A stretch of 64,000 nucleotides of DNA from Zingiber officinale (GCF_018446385.1 NC_055987.1:83571418-83635417), one strand, 5' to 3'. Positions 1-11,779 are shown, counted from the first letter of the stretch. Program-made: numbers and translations. The notes: a model not told the origin generated them from the sequence alone.

Positions 1-574
1 GACCTGCTCAACTGCTCGACGCGGCCCTTACCCGCTTAGTCAGCCCTCCATCTGTCCTCAGGCTGGGACCCTTCAGGAAGTGGGTCCCCCATTCTCACCG
101 CCGGATCACTGCTGTTGCCGTGAACTTCCATGGTGAGGAGAAGGTGGTTGAGTGAGTTAATCCAAGAAGTCCAAGAAGAAAGGTAATATTTTTAGAGGAG
201 TGTATTGTATTCTCTTCTTTGCTTTCCTTTGTTCTTCCATTCCCATCCGAGAACCCTAGAGAGAGTGCTAGCACACTTGGGGTCTTTCTTCTCCATCCTT
301 GAGTGCTAGAGAGTACTCCTTGTTCGTGTGGATATCACTAGAGAAGTATCTATCTTGATACTTTGGAGATCCGACACGTACCTTGGACAAGCGGGATTTT
401 GCGAGGGCACGCATCGAAGGTAAAATGTTTTCTTTGTAGATCTACTGTAGATCAAAGTATTAAAACTCGTACTCGTGTTTTCCGGAAATTTTTCCTTCCA
501 CGGATCTACGGCTTTGGGTGATTCGGGGTTTCCGCGACGCGAAAAGCGGTTTTCGCGGCCCAAAAAACCCAACA
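1..574 (+). mobile_element. 3' part of an LTR, element truncated by window start
   Basis: The stretch ends in AACCCAACA at 574 and stops abruptly inside the zinc-knuckle codons of a gag that resumes at 575, which is the picture of an element inserted into that gag. The composition (a repeated GAGTGCTAG motif, then a T-rich leader) looks like the R/U5 part of an LTR read on the plus strand. The 5' part and the left target duplication lie outside the window, so family and length cannot be given. Confidence 0.5.
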
Positions 575-1392
575 CTTGATGTGCCCTTCTTTGTTGCAGT
601 TGTAGCAACGGACTGTCCTTCTCCTTTGACGATGTTTACTTGACTGCGATCTAAATTTGTTAGATTTAAAAAACTTATTAAAACGTCTTACCATTAACGC
701 AGCTTCATTTTCGTCGATTGTCGCTTCGAAGTCAGGATCGTCTTTTTCGGCACGTAGGGCTATGTTGGGGTTCGACTTCTCTACTAGATTTTCTACAAGT
801 CGAGATTCGTGAAGTTCGAAGGTTGAAAACAATTGTTCCAATGTAGTTACCTCGAGATCCTTAGAGATGTAGTAAGCATCTACTAAGGAGGCCCACTCTG
901 GAGTTCTCGGGAAGGCGTTGAGCGTGTATCGAATTGAGTCCCGGTTCGTTACTTATTCTCCAAGGTTGGTGAGTTGAGTGATCAGCTCTTTGATCCTCGC
1001 TTGGAGTTGCGCTACCTTCTCGCCTTGGTTCATCCGGAGGTTCGTCAACTAGGTCAGGAGGATGTCGCGTCGCATCAGCTTTGCTTCGGAGGTACCTTCG
1101 TGAAGCTCCAGGAATTTCTCCCAGATATCTTTCGCGGAGTCGTAGCTTCCGATTCGACTTACCTCTTGTGGTGGCAGCACACTGAGCAGGTGGAACTCTG
1201 CCTTTCCGTTGGCGACGAAATCGGTTTACTCCTTCTTGCTCCATGTGTTTTCTTCTTTGTCTTTCGGCGCTGCAAAACCATATTTCATTGTAATAAGAAT
1301 ATCAAAATCCGTTTTAAAAAATACCTCCATTTTGCGCTTCCAAGTGGCGAAGTCTCCGTCGAACTTCGGGGATGGATGTTCGCTCCGGCCAT
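575..1392 (-). pseudogene. Copia gag fragment, gag-only family, copy 1
   Basis: Gag would form the particle shell of a Ty1/copia retrotransposon in the cytoplasm. Reading leftward from an ATG at 1392, the pieces show the gag N-terminus (KFDGDFATWKRKMEVFF), the helical UBN2-type middle (seen in several frames), and the start of a CCHC zinc knuckle (CYNCNKEGHIK) that is cut after HIK by the element ending at 574. One base is missing near 1370 compared with the copy at 28606, and other frame breaks follow, so no protein can be made. The second copy (3128-4528) matches closely over the whole length. The call as copia gag is firm; assignment to a Sirevirus-like lineage is inferred from the gag type. 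Confidence 0.85.
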
Positions 1393-1443
1393 CGTCTTGA
1401 TCGTAGTGCTTCAGTTGACGGTTAGTCCTTCTGAGGCGATCAG

Positions 1444-1457
1444 GCTTTGATACCAAT
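1444..1457 (-). other. Primer-binding site, tRNA-iMet type
   Basis: On the minus strand TGGTATCAAAGC follows the LTR end after a short spacer. It matches the usual plant copia site TGGTATCAGAGC, complementary to initiator methionine tRNA, with one G-to-A change. It fixes the minus orientation of this unit. Confidence 0.85.
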
Positions 1458-2397
1458 TGTAGGTGCAGCGGAGGCCGGCAAGAGAGGGGGGGGTGAATTT
1501 CTTCTGAAATAAAAAATAACTATACTCTCCTCGGATTTCAAATCAGCAGTAAAAATAACTAGCAACTATATAAAATTAAAGTCAGAAATAAAACGGGAGA
1601 CCAAGGTTTAACTTGGTTACAACCAAGGAGGTTGATAATCCAGGACAATCGAAAGTCGTACTAGCAGAGTCTCCTTCACTATAGGCGGAGAAGCCTTTTT
1701 TACACACTTAATGAACTCACAAGTTGCTAGGAATTGAAAACTTGAATGAATGATGAATTCCTAGGTCCAGGGATCCTTTTATAGCCCCTGGAAAGTCTAT
1801 CCCGAAGCTCCAAGGCGCCTCTAACAATGGTCCAAGGCGCCTCCAAGCAAGTGATCGGATAGAATTCTATCCGAAGGCAAATGGTCGGATTGACTGGGTT
1901 GAAGGGGCCTTCAACCTGGCTGAAGGCGCCTTCAAGCTGGAGGCGCCTTCGACCTGGCTGAAGGCGCCTTCAAGCTGGAGGCGCCTTTAACCTGGTTGAA
2001 GGCGCCTTCAAGCTGGCAACTCAGCTTCTTGGCTTCATTTCCACCTTGCTTTGACTTCCAACGCTCCTATTTTTTGGGTGATTGCGGCCAACCGAAATAG
2101 GGCTCACCCGAACCCAATTCCCGGCCTTCTCCTCGAGCAGGCTTCCTTCCGGCTTCTCGTCTCTCGAACGCCGCACACGTTCTTCTCGCTCCACCGGAGT
2201 ACTCTTCCGCAGCTCGCTCGTCCTTCGGACGCACCGAGCCCGTCGGCTCCCTTTCCGTGCCGTCCTTCTCGCTAGCTGCGTCTTCCGCTCGACTTCCTGC
2301 GCTCCTAAGCTCCTGCACACTCAGACACAGGGATCAGACAAAATGCAGGACCTAACCAACATGGCTGATCACATCAAAACACCCACGGGGATCAACA
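1458..2397 (-). repeat. LTR A, shared LTR of the tandem gag-only unit
   Basis: About 940 bp, bounded by TGTAGGTG at 1458 and ATCAACA at 2397 (plus-strand reading). It is flanked by a primer site on its left and a polypurine tract on its right, so it serves as 5' LTR of the left internal region and 3' LTR of the right one. It holds a run of palindromic GGCGCC units (about 1810-2013) and a TATA-like TTTTATAGCCCC at about 1778 (minus-strand promoter candidate). It is homologous to LTRs at 4594, 27624 and 30804. Confidence 0.85.
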
Positions 2398-3127
2398 ATC
2401 TACCCCTTTTTGATGCGCATCAACTCAAGTTCAAGTTAAGGTAAATAGACATAAATTGTAATTTTAAAGTAAATTACTAAACTAACATATCTAAGCATAA
2501 ATTTGTAATTATTAAAATTGCAACACAATTTAGAAAAAATATTAAAAATATACGTTTCGTACTCCCCCTAAACTTGTACCTTCCTCTCCCCCTTTGATCA
2601 CAGCAAAAATGGGGTACCAATAAGAGAATATTAAGTAGATTATTAAGGTAAAATTATGAGCAAAAGTGATTTTTTTTTAAAAAATAATTTCTAAGTTAAA
2701 TTGAATTTTCAAACACATTTTCTAAGTATAAGTAAATTTTTAGAATTTTACAACAAAAATTTCTAAGTTAAACTTAATTTTTGAATGTTCCAAAAAAAAA
2801 TATAAGTCAAATGAAGTTTTCTAGAATTTCTTTTCAGGGAAAAAGATTTATAAAAATTTTAAGTTAGAATTTTCAAGACAGATTTCTAATTAAAAGAGAT
2901 TTTTTATTTATTTTTAAACAAATGTTAGATAAACTTTCAAAGCATTATTTAATTCTTGTTTAATGCTTTTTCAGAAAGTTAATTAAACATTTTCTTTCAA
3001 TATTTTATCTTCCAGGTCGTGGCGAGGCACTAGACCTTCTTGGTTATTGGAGCAACAACCACTTCTTTAGACAAAACTTCCATAAAGAATTTCAATCTTT
3101 AATCTTAAAGCTTTTAATAAAAAAAAA
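2398..3127 (-). other. Polypurine tract and 3' untranslated part of gag-only element
   Basis: The bases beside LTR A read, on the minus strand, as a purine-rich AAAAAGGGGTAGAT, the polypurine tract that primes plus-strand DNA. The rest is AT-rich and non-coding, matching 30028-30803 of the plus-strand copy. Within it, 3017-3093 is a conserved stretch also found in the LTRs of the Angela-like element. No pol sequence is present. Confidence 0.75.
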
Positions 3128-4528
3128 TTAATTTAGCATAGATTTTGGAACCCAATAGAGGTTCCTTCCTACAGGGTTATTCAAATATTTAGGGAGTACA
3201 TAGTTTCTTGGTACTTTTCTAAGTTGACCCTGATGGTTTCTAATATACCAATTTAATTTATCATAAATTCTAATTTTTAAATTTGGAAACTTCTTTAAGC
3301 ATGCATCATTTTTCAATTTTTCAATATCATTTTTTAATTTTATATTTTCTAATTTCAAATTTTCATTTTCCTTTTCAAATTTATCTAATTCTTTAGAAAG
3401 TACTTTTATAAATTTAAAGGACTGAGTCGGGGTTATATTGCGTACCTTACTTACCTGAGTCGGTGATGCTCCCCCTTCACTGCAGCTTTCCTCTTCTGAA
3501 GTTCCTCCCCCTTCATCGATGCTCATCTCTGAGCTGGACGTTTCTTCTAGTTGGTGGTTGGCCATCAGTGCTAGTCCCGAGAATTCTTCGATTTCTGATT
3601 CGGAGGATGACGAATCATCCCACGTGGCTTTTAGGTTGTGTTTGGTTCGAGATGACTTCTTGCTCCTTTCCTTATCCTTCTGTTTGCTCTTCAATTTTGG
3701 GCAGTCGTCCTTGATGTGCCCTTCTTCATTGCAGTTGTAGCAACGGACTGTCCTTCTCCTTTGACGATGTTTACTTGATTGCGATCTAAATTTGTTAGAT
3801 TTAAAAAACTTATTAAAACGTCTTAGCATTAACGCAGCTTCGTTTTCATCGATTGTCGTTTCGGAGTCAGGATCATCCTTTTCGGCACGTAGGGCAATGT
3901 TGGGGTTCGACTTCTCTACTAGATTTTCTACAAGTCGAGATTCGTGAAATTCGAAGGTTGAAAACAATTGTTCCAATGTACTTACCTCGAGATCCTTAGA
4001 GATGTAGTAAACATCTACTAAGGAGGCCCACTCTGGAGTTCTCAGGAAGGCGTTGAGCGTGTATCGAATTGAGTCCCGGTTCGTTACTTATTCTCCAAGG
4101 TTGGTGAGTTGAGTGATCAGCTCTTTGATCCTCGCTTGGAGTTGCGCTACCTTCTCGCCTTGGTTCATCCGGAGGTTCGTCAACTGGGTCCGGAGGATGT
4201 CGCGTCGCGCCAGCTTTGCTTCGGAGGTACCTTAGTGAAGCTCCAGGAATTTCTCCCAGAGATCTTTCGCGGAGTCGTAGCTTCCGATTCGACTTACCTA
4301 TTGTGGTCGTAGCACACTGATCAGGTGAAACTCTGCCTTTCCGTTGGCGACGAAATCGGTTTGCTCCTTCTTGCTCCATGTGTTTTCTTCTTTGTCTTTC
4401 GGCGCTGCAAAATCATATTTCATTGAAATAAGAATATCAAAATCCGTTTTAAAAAATACCTCCATTTTGCGCTTCCAAGTGGTGAAGTCTCCGTCGAACT
4501 TCCGGGGATGGATGTTCGCTCCGGCCAT
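3128..4528 (-). pseudogene. Copia gag, gag-only family, copy 2
   Basis: The gag starts at the ATG at 4528 (MAGANIHPRKFDGDF, equivalent to the start at 28606). In order it shows the N-terminal KFDGDF block, the UBN2-like helical region, a complete CCHC zinc knuckle (CYNCNEEGHIKDDC) near 3700-3740, a basic linker, an acidic serine-rich stretch, and a coiled-coil tail (KFEKENENLKLENIKLKND). It stops at 3128 after WVPKSMLN. The last 282 codons (3976-3128) are open, but the N-terminal half has frame changes and a stop near 4090. In Sirevirus-type elements protease would follow a similar WVPK tail; here the reading frame ends and the 3' untranslated region follows directly. Confidence 0.85.
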
Positions 4529-4576
4529 CGTCTTGATCGTAGTGCTTCAGTTGGCGGTTAGTCCTTCTGAGGCGAT

Positions 4577-4593
4577 CAGGCTCTGATACCAAT
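4577..4593 (-). other. Primer-binding site, tRNA-iMet type
   Basis: Minus-strand TGGTATCAGAGCCTG lies next to the LTR B boundary and is an exact match to the common plant copia site for initiator methionine tRNA. Confidence 0.9.
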
Positions 4594-5465
4594 TATAGGT
4601 GCAGCGGAGGCCGCCAAGAGGGGGGTGAATTGCTTCTGAAATCAAAAATAACTATACCCTCCTCGGATTTCAACTCAGAAATAAAATCAGCAGTAAAAAT
4701 AACTAGAAACTATATAAAATTAAAGACAGAAATAAAACGGGAGACCAAGGTTTAACTTGGTTACAACCGAGGAGGTTGTTAATCCAGGACAATCGAAAGT
4801 CGCACTAGCAGAGTGTTCCTTCACTGTAGGCGGAGAAGCCTTTTTTACACACTTAATGAACTCACAAGTTGCTAGGAATTGAAGTTTGAATGAATGATGA
4901 ATTCCTAGGTCCAGGGGTCCTTTTATAGCCCCTGGAAAGTCTATCCCGAAGCTCCAAGGCGCCTCTAACAACGGTCCAAGGCGCCTCCAAGCAAGTGATC
5001 GGATAGTACTCTATCCGAAGGCAAACGGTCGGATTGACTGCGTTGAAGGCGCCTTCAACCTGGTTGAAGGCGCCTTCAAGCTGGCTGCTCAGCTTCTTGG
5101 CTTCATTTCCAGCTTGCTTTGACTTTCAACGCTCCTATCTTTTGTGTGATTGCGACCTACCGGAATAGGGCTCACCCGAACCCAATTCCCGGCCTTCTCC
5201 TCGAGCAGGCTTCCTTCCGGCTTCTCGTCCCTCGAACGCCGTGCATGTTCTTCTCGCTCCACCGGAGTACTCTTCCGCAGCTCTCTCATCCTTCAGACGC
5301 ACCGAGCCCGTCGGCTCCTTTCCCGTGCCGTCCTTCTCGCTAGCTGCGTCTTCCGCTCGACTTCCTGCGCTCCTAAGCTCCTGCACACTCAGACACAGGG
5401 ATCAGACAAAACGCAGGACCTAACCAACTTGGTTGATGACATCAAAACACCCACGGGGATCAACA
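4594..5465 (-). repeat. LTR B, 5' LTR of the tandem gag-only unit
   Basis: About 872 bp. It begins TATAGGTG (one change from TGTAGGTG) and ends GATCAACA at 5465. It is shorter than LTR A partly because its GGCGCC palindrome run (about 4959-5083) has fewer units. The outer boundary at 5465 meets unrelated gypsy-like sequence. Confidence 0.82.
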
Positions 5466-7027
5466 CATGATACTTAACATCCTAAAAGTGCAGAAGAGTA
5501 GCCAAAAACAGAAATACTAAGTCTTTAGATGGGCTACTCCCTAAGAGTCTTTATTCCAAGTTCCTTCTCACACACATCTTGACGCATTGCCCTCCAGCCT
5601 CCGCTAATCCATCTTCCCTTTACCTGTATCTGCAGTATAAGGAAAAAGGAAACTATAAGCTTGGGAGCTTAGTAAGAACCATCTACCTCACAAAACATGC
5701 ATTCGATAAAATCATGCTTTTAAAAGATGTTATTTGAAACACATGCTGATATTCATATTGGAAATACTAAAACATGGTATACTAATATATGAATCATGAC
5801 AATCAAATATTGATCATAGAACTATCTCGATGTATCACTAAGGAAAACTGAACGGATACATAAACTAACCTAAACTAATGCTAGGCTAATGCTAAATCTG
5901 AATTGTATTCGCATAACTGAGTTGTGAAGTTTTGAAAACTATTTTTCATAATAGATAAAAATAATAATCATGCTGCTGATGGGCCTGGCAACTGTACTTG
6001 TTATGTGCGCATCCCTAACTCGACCCGAGGTAGCTAGTCCCGAATCTAGTAGAGTTTACTAGGTTATCTAAACCTAGGGACGACTATGGGAGCCCAACCC
6101 AAGGACAACTAAGAGTCCAGTATAGTGCCACTGATAAAGTAAAATACTGATTCATAAGCTAATTTATCTTATCTTGCTCTTACTAGGTTATCTGAACCTA
6201 GAGTTAAGTTATCTGAACCTAGAGGCGACTATGAGAGCTCACCCATTGGACCGTAGTCCCATATAAGCTGAAGCAAGACTAAGCATGTTATCTAAATGCT
6301 TCTATGGCATTTAACTGAGTTATTAAAATACCTACTGTAACATTTAACTGTCCTAGACATTTTATCGAACACTGGGTGTGCTCTAATTCACACCCTATGC
6401 ACCGAAAAATCTGCACATAGCACAACTAACATAAAACGTGTGATTAACGACTTATACTGCAGGTGAGGGGTTACTTACTTCCTGTGCTATGTTTCTTACA
6501 ATTCCGATCGCTAGATTTCCGAAGAAGAAGATCTCTTCTGCGATCTTCTTGCGTTTATGCGTTCTTCTCGCGGAGAGGAGTGCCCTCGTATCGGAGTCGT
6601 CGCCGAAAGGTGCTCCTACGACCGTAGGGATGGAACCTTAGGTCTCTTGGGGCTTGGTGTGCTGAGAGGGTGAGGAAGAGAGAGGGCGGCGTCGGGTGAG
6701 GGTTTGAGGGAGAGTTGTCGATTCGAAATAATAAACTCCCACTTAAATTCCCTATTTATATTCAGTGATTAATACAACCCAACTTGATCATAAATATAAT
6801 TTCTTTCCTCTTCTTTCAGCACACCCCTGCTGGGGCCCCTGGTTACTAAGGTCGTCTATAAATCGTAGGGTCCAATAGATCTCGGGTTCAATTCCCGCTT
6901 AGGCTATTTTATTTTTTTATTTAATTTTGCTACTTCTGTTACTCCAAAAATTCCATAAAATATTCTAAAATTTCAGAAAAATAATAGAATATTTCTAAAT
7001 TTATTTTGAGAATTTTCGGGCATTACA
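5466..7027 (-). repeat. Gypsy-type LTR, minus orientation
   Basis: The right end reads CGGGCATTACA, so on the minus strand the element starts TGTAATGCCCG followed by an AT-rich A/T-stretch, the style of the Tekay-like LTRs at 22500 and 52164. A GC-rich part at about 6480-6720 resembles the transcribed leader of those LTRs. Close to the left edge the minus strand reads TAAGTATCA, a possible damaged primer site, suggesting that the copia tandem inserted just inside the LTR end. No matching target duplication was found. A tRNA-like stretch lies at about 6834-6908. Confidence 0.45.
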
Positions 7028-7500
7028 CCATGCCTTCGAGATTTTCCAAATAGTTTTATCCACTGAACTTAATACAAAACCTTAGTCTAATTGGTTATGA
7101 TCCATAAAGGGTAGCTTCGGTTAGTTTCATTTAGCCAAATGTACTAGGTCGAAGCCATATCTTCCTAGACATGCATAGACTAAGCTTCCCTAACGTACTA
7201 TCATCCAAACTTCATCGGTACCATAGGTCAAGTTAAACTTAGTCTCTTTCTAACTAGTCCTAATTACCTTGCCGGGTAGGTTAGTTTCGGTTACCCTGTC
7301 GGGTAGATTATTTTTGGAGGTGTCAGCTATTCTGAAGCCTCCCCCTGAATTATTGGCATTTATTTTTGAGTTTTAGTTCTTGGTTTATGTTTGTTACTTT
7401 TATAATTATATTTGACTTAATGATATTCTAAGTTTTGGTGGGTTTTGAAATATTTAGATTTTGAATTTGTTGGTCTAGATTTGTGTTTTGGTTTTTGATT
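7028..7500 (-). other. Decayed region downstream of Sirevirus-like gag
   Basis: No open frame or recognisable domain. On the minus strand it follows directly on the gag ending at 7501, where protease would be expected, so it is probably eroded gag-pol spacer or pol. Confidence 0.35.
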
Positions 7501-9055
7501 TTATTTATTCGATTTTATATAATATAATTTGTTTTCTTTGGGTATGTAGTATTGGTTAAGTCCTACTTGCGTGGTTAAGCACGCTTTCGGAACCCAAGCT
7601 TTACTTGATTGTTTGTGTTGGGTTATTAACGATTTAAATGTTTTATTTGAACTTGACTTGTAGCCAAGTCCGGTTTTGTTGTAAATTACTTTTTGATTAT
7701 TTAAAATTAGATCTAAATTCTTAGATCTTGTTGTAAATTTTTCTAAGAGATCTTTTAATTTATTAATTTCTATTTTTAGTGATAAATTTTCCTCTTCAAG
7801 TGTTAGGTCTTGAGTTGGATTTGAATTTGTGATTTGTTCCTTGAGATTTTGATTCTCTTCAAAGAGCAATTTGTTTTCATTTTCTATTGTAATTAATTTC
7901 CTATTTAAACATGCAATAATTTTAAAGAACTTTTTATTTAAATTAAAGTATACCTCTTTGGGACCTTTGGAAATGAATACGAATGTGTTGTTCGATTCGG
8001 GTTCGGACCCGTCTTCCGATTTGTTCTCCGACTCTGCTCTGAGGGCCATCAATGCGAGGTGACTCTGGTGCTTCTGATCTTCGGCCTCCGATTCTCCTGA
8101 GGACGAGTTGTCCCACATTGCTTTGAGAGCTTTCTTCTTGGATGTCTTTGTCTTGTCGCTTTTCAATCTCGGACACTCGTTCTTGTAGTGACCCTTCTTG
8201 TTGCACCCGAAACAGGTCATGTTCGTTTGTTCGGTTGGGGAGTTGATCTTCTACAAGTCCTTTTTGCTGAAGGTCTTCTTCCTCCTAGTGAACATTTTCC
8301 TTACCAAGTTCACCAGGTACTCTTCGTCTTCAGAATCCTGGTCAGACTCATCTTCATGTTCAGACTTGGTCTTTGTTCTTTCCTTGGAGGAGCCTGCAAA
8401 TAAGGAGATACCTTTCTCGGTCCCGACGTTAGTTTGCTTGTGTAATTCTAATTCACAAAATATTTTTTTCTAATTTTAACTTAGATAATTTTTTTGAAAT
8501 TTTGTAGACATCCATAATAGATGCCCACAAAGTATTACGTGGAAAAGCGTTTAACACATACATGATTAGATCGCGATTCTCCATTTGATGTCCTATCGCG
8601 TGGAGTCCGTTGAGGATGTCTTTGATCCTCGCGTGAAGCTGACTCGCCGTTTCTCCTTTGTGCATTTTAATATTAAATAATCTGTTTAAAAGAAGGTCGC
8701 ATTTCGTTACCTTAGCGTCACTTGTTCGTTCGTGTAGTTCGATCAGCTTGTCCCATAACTCTTTAACGTTTTGATGTGGTCCTACTCGGTTCAACTCTTC
8801 CTTCGTCAGTCCGCATTGTAGCGTGTTGAGTGCTTTAAAGTCCGTTGACGCTTTTTTCTTCATGTCTGGAGTCCACTGTTCTGGGTCTAGTGGAATTCTG
8901 AAGTTGTCAACCGGCACCTTGTAGCCTTTGGTGACGCTTAACTATTGGTCGAAATCTGTCTTTAAGTAGACTTCCATCCGCTTCTTCTAGTACAGGAAAT
9001 CATCCCCGTTGAATAGGGGGGGACGTACTATGCTGAACCCTTCAACTTGAGACAT
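7501..9055 (-). pseudogene. Sirevirus-like copia gag
   Basis: The likely start is the ATG at 9055 (MSQVEGF), about 270 bases after the primer site. Going leftward it shows a UBN2-like helical domain (8917-8453, with LWDKLIELHERTSD and FNIKMHKGE), then after frame changes a CCHC zinc knuckle (CFGCNKKGHYKNEC, around 8170-8215), a lysine-rich linker, an acidic serine stretch, and a long coiled-coil tail ending in LITQHKQSSKAWVPKACL. At least one in-frame stop and two frame breaks make it a pseudogene. The tail motif NLDLILNNQKVIYNKTGLGY is shared with the gags at 34862 and 63761, which ties the three together. Confidence 0.85.
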
Positions 9056-9317
9056 TTTTTAACATGCACACAATTAAACAAATAGACGAGGGGTCCCAAG
9101 ACTTGGTCTTGGATTAGTAGTGCGGAATAAAATAAAAGAAAACTAAAACTGAATTGGTGTTGCACCAATTCAGATTAAATTGCGAAAAAAGGATTCCAAA
9201 AAGGTAACAATACCAGTTTGGAATATGATAAAAAATTGAAAACAAAAAAAAATGAACAAAAAAAAATAGGAAAAAATTTCACCCCTGTCTGATTGGTGGT
9301 TGCACCAAATCAGAGCG

Positions 9318-9337
9318 GTACCTGCTTTGATACCACT
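9318..9337 (-). other. Primer-binding site, tRNA-iMet type
   Basis: Minus-strand TGGTATCAAAGCAGG sits two bases from the LTR end. It differs from the standard copia site by one base. Confidence 0.85.
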
Positions 9338-10402
9338 TGTTGGATCGAGATATTCGCTAGAGGGGGGTGAATAGCGATTAAAAAAAATTTCGTATAGAGT
9401 AAGCAGCGAAAAACCGAAAACACAACGCTAACACAAGTTGTTTTACTTGGTTCGGGGCCTTTGTCGACTCCTACTCCAAGGCCCGCACTCGTTGAGTGCT
9501 TTCGTTGGGCAATTCACTAGCAATTCGAAATGATCGTTACAATTAAAGTACAAGAGTGCTAAATAGAAAAACAGTACAGACAAAAAAGAAGAAATAAAAG
9601 AACAACGCGTTGTTAGAGCAAGCGTTGGAGGATCTTGTTATTGTTGTTCTTTGACTCCAGCCTTTACCCTCCTTATATAGGAGGTTCGAGGTGCCTGGAT
9701 CCCTTTAGGCACCCTGAATGTAACGTATTCGAGCCAACTAGTGATCTCCATGTGGCAAAGCAACGTTGTGGATAAAAATTACCTCCGGGGGCCCGGACCT
9801 CAGGGCGCCCGGATCCCTTCCGGGCGCCTAGACCCTTGTTTTCCAGCAATCTCCTTCCTGTAAGACAACGTTAGTCCGAGACAATGTAAATTATATATTC
9901 TACAAAACAGAGTGTTAGCACAATTTATGATAAAACAGAATAGTAATTAGATTCCGTTTCCTTGAGACCGGAATCTAGTCACGATCTCGACTTATATATT
10001 CGAAATGGATCTAAGTCGGATCGACACCTAATGTTCCCTTCCCGGGAACGCGTCCTCACAGTCACTCCCCTCTAGTGACTTACCTTCACTTATCTGCCAG
10101 ACGTCTGATCAGTCCTTCGACCTGTCTGGACTCCGTGCCAGCTATCCGGTCAGCCCGTCGACCTAGCTGGACTTCGTGACAAACATCCGGTCAGCCCGTC
10201 GACCGGTTTGGACTTCGTGCCAGCTATCCGGTCGACCCGTAGACCTAGTTGGGTTTCGTGCCAGACATCAGGTCAGCCCGTCGACCTGTCTGAGCTTCTC
10301 CTGCACAGTCGGTCAAAGTGTTAGATAACAACGAAACTAACTTAATCTATTTTGTAATTCATCAAAACTTGAGTTAGACCGTTAGTACTAACCACTCCAA
10401 CA
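9338..10402 (-). repeat. 5' LTR of Sirevirus-like element
   Basis: 1065 bp, starting TGTTGGATCG and ending CTCCAACA on the plus strand; orientation is minus because primer site and gag lie to its left. A TATA-like CCTATATAAGG occurs on the minus strand near 9671-9681. It holds GGGCGCC palindromes (about 9788-9830) and a repeated unit CCGGTCAGCCCGTCGACC at about 10080-10300. The bases just outside (TTAAC, 10403-10407) should be the target duplication, but the other element end is not visible. Confidence 0.82.
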
Positions 10403-10790
10403 TTAACAACCCGATGTTTATTAGAAAATCAAGTAGTTGCTAGCATAATGTGATAGTTACATATAAGCGATATGCAATCGGTAAACTTGTTACCTACCAC
10501 TAAAACTAAGAATGACTTGTTGACCAAAGTCAAGATTGTTCTTATTTATGGTGGATATCAACCCACTTAGAGAAAATCTACTATCTCCCAAATTTAAAAT
10601 AAGGGTATTTGAATTTGATAAATAAGTTGACTTTTATTATATTTAAATCATTTACCTAAATAAAATCATGTCTCTAATACATTCTCATTTTTTTTTTATT
10701 TTTAGGTTAATTATTTAATTATAACTTTTGTTAATTTGTGTTCAATTTTGGACTCGAACAAACTAATTGGGCCAAACTTGTTGGGCTGGT
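10403..10790. other. AT-rich stretch without recognised features
   Basis: No open frame longer than a few dozen codons and no repeat shared with other parts of the window. It may be the leader of the ruined copia element that follows. Confidence 0.4.
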
Positions 10791-11720
10791 TTTGAAGTTT
10801 AAGAATTATTCTCAAGGCTAAGAAGCTAGCTTATGTCCTTGATGAGTCTTTTCTCACAAGTCTTGATGCCAATGCAACTGGGGACCAATTTTTGGTCTAT
10901 CAGAAACATAAGGTTGATTATATACTTATAAGTTGCATCATGCTAGCCGCTATGACTCCTGAACTATAGAAATAGCATGAGTATTTGGATACTTATGATA
11001 TTGTCTATTATCTTCGTGAGCTGTTTGATGAACAAGCAAGATTCGAAAGGTTCGAGGTCTCTAAGCTTCTCTTTTGCTTAAAGATGTAGGAGGGTTCGTC
11101 TGTAGTACAATTTGTACTAAAGATGAATGACTACATAGAGCGCTTAACATCATTTAATTTTATGATGGATCATGAGTTAAGTATTAACTTAATTCTATAT
11201 AGTTTACCAAAAAGTTATTCATAATTTGTGATGAACTATCCGATGAGTAATTTCGAATCAACCATCCATGAGATAATTAATATGCTCAAGACTGTGGAGC
11301 CTTCTGTTAAAGGTGAACAGAAAATTATGATATTAGTAAACTCCTCTAAGAAAGGTTCTAAGAGGAAGTCAAAACATTAGACTAAGGGGAAGAGCAAAAA
11401 GGCCGAGATAGTAGAACAAGCACAAAAGAACCTATGCCATCATTTGGCAAGATGGGACACTGGTTAAGAAATTGTAAGATTTATCTTAAGTCTATGAAGG
11501 ATAATAAGGCATCCGACACTCCATCCTCTTTAGATATTTTCATTATTGATTGTCATGTTATTTACTCAAACACTTGAATATTGGATACTGGTGTGACTCA
11601 CATATATGTAATGATATACATGGGCTAAGGAATGCAGAAGACTCGTCAAGGGAGAATCAAGCTTGCGAGTTGTGAATGGAGCAAAGGTTGTTGCAGTCGT
11701 CATCGGAACATACTTGTTAA
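10791..11720 (+). pseudogene. Decayed copia gag-protease
   Basis: A plus-strand frame with many stops reads KKLAYVLDES, MLAAMTPEL, YDIVYYLRELFDEQARFE and LSINLILYSLPKSYS, in the order expected of a Ty1/copia gag of the UBN2_2 type. A lysine-rich stretch and a damaged zinc-knuckle region follow. Near 11577-11600 WILDTGVTHIYV resembles the copia protease active-site block, with D-T-G kept. Integrase and the rest are absent; the CACTA insertion at 11751 and the Athila-like LTR follow. No LTR was assigned to this fragment. Confidence 0.7.
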
Positions 11721-11750
11721 AGCTTCTTCGTGAATGATGTGTGTAGATTA

Positions 11751-11779
11751 CACTACAAGAAAAACCCTCATAGACATCG
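11751..11779 (+). repeat. CACTA left terminal inverted repeat
   Basis: Starts CACTACAAGAAAAACCCTC. Pairs with 17129-17157 with one mismatch (G/A at position 23). Confidence 0.95.

Larger units (their letters stand above)
575..5465 (-). mobile_element. Tandem gag-only copia unit sharing one LTR
   Basis: From right to left the order is LTR B, primer site, gag, polypurine tract, LTR A, primer site, gag (truncated at 575). LTR A therefore belongs to two internal regions. Such arrays are expected from unequal recombination between LTRs of one family. Neither internal region contains protease, integrase, reverse transcriptase or RNase H, as in the independent copy at 27624-31732, so lack of pol is a property of the family. 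Confidence 0.8.

Noticed and set aside
5466-7027. Solo LTR with its own target duplication
   Set aside because: The bases outside the two ends (ACACA and CCATG) do not match, and the left end shows a possible primer site instead, so it is better seen as one LTR of a larger broken element.
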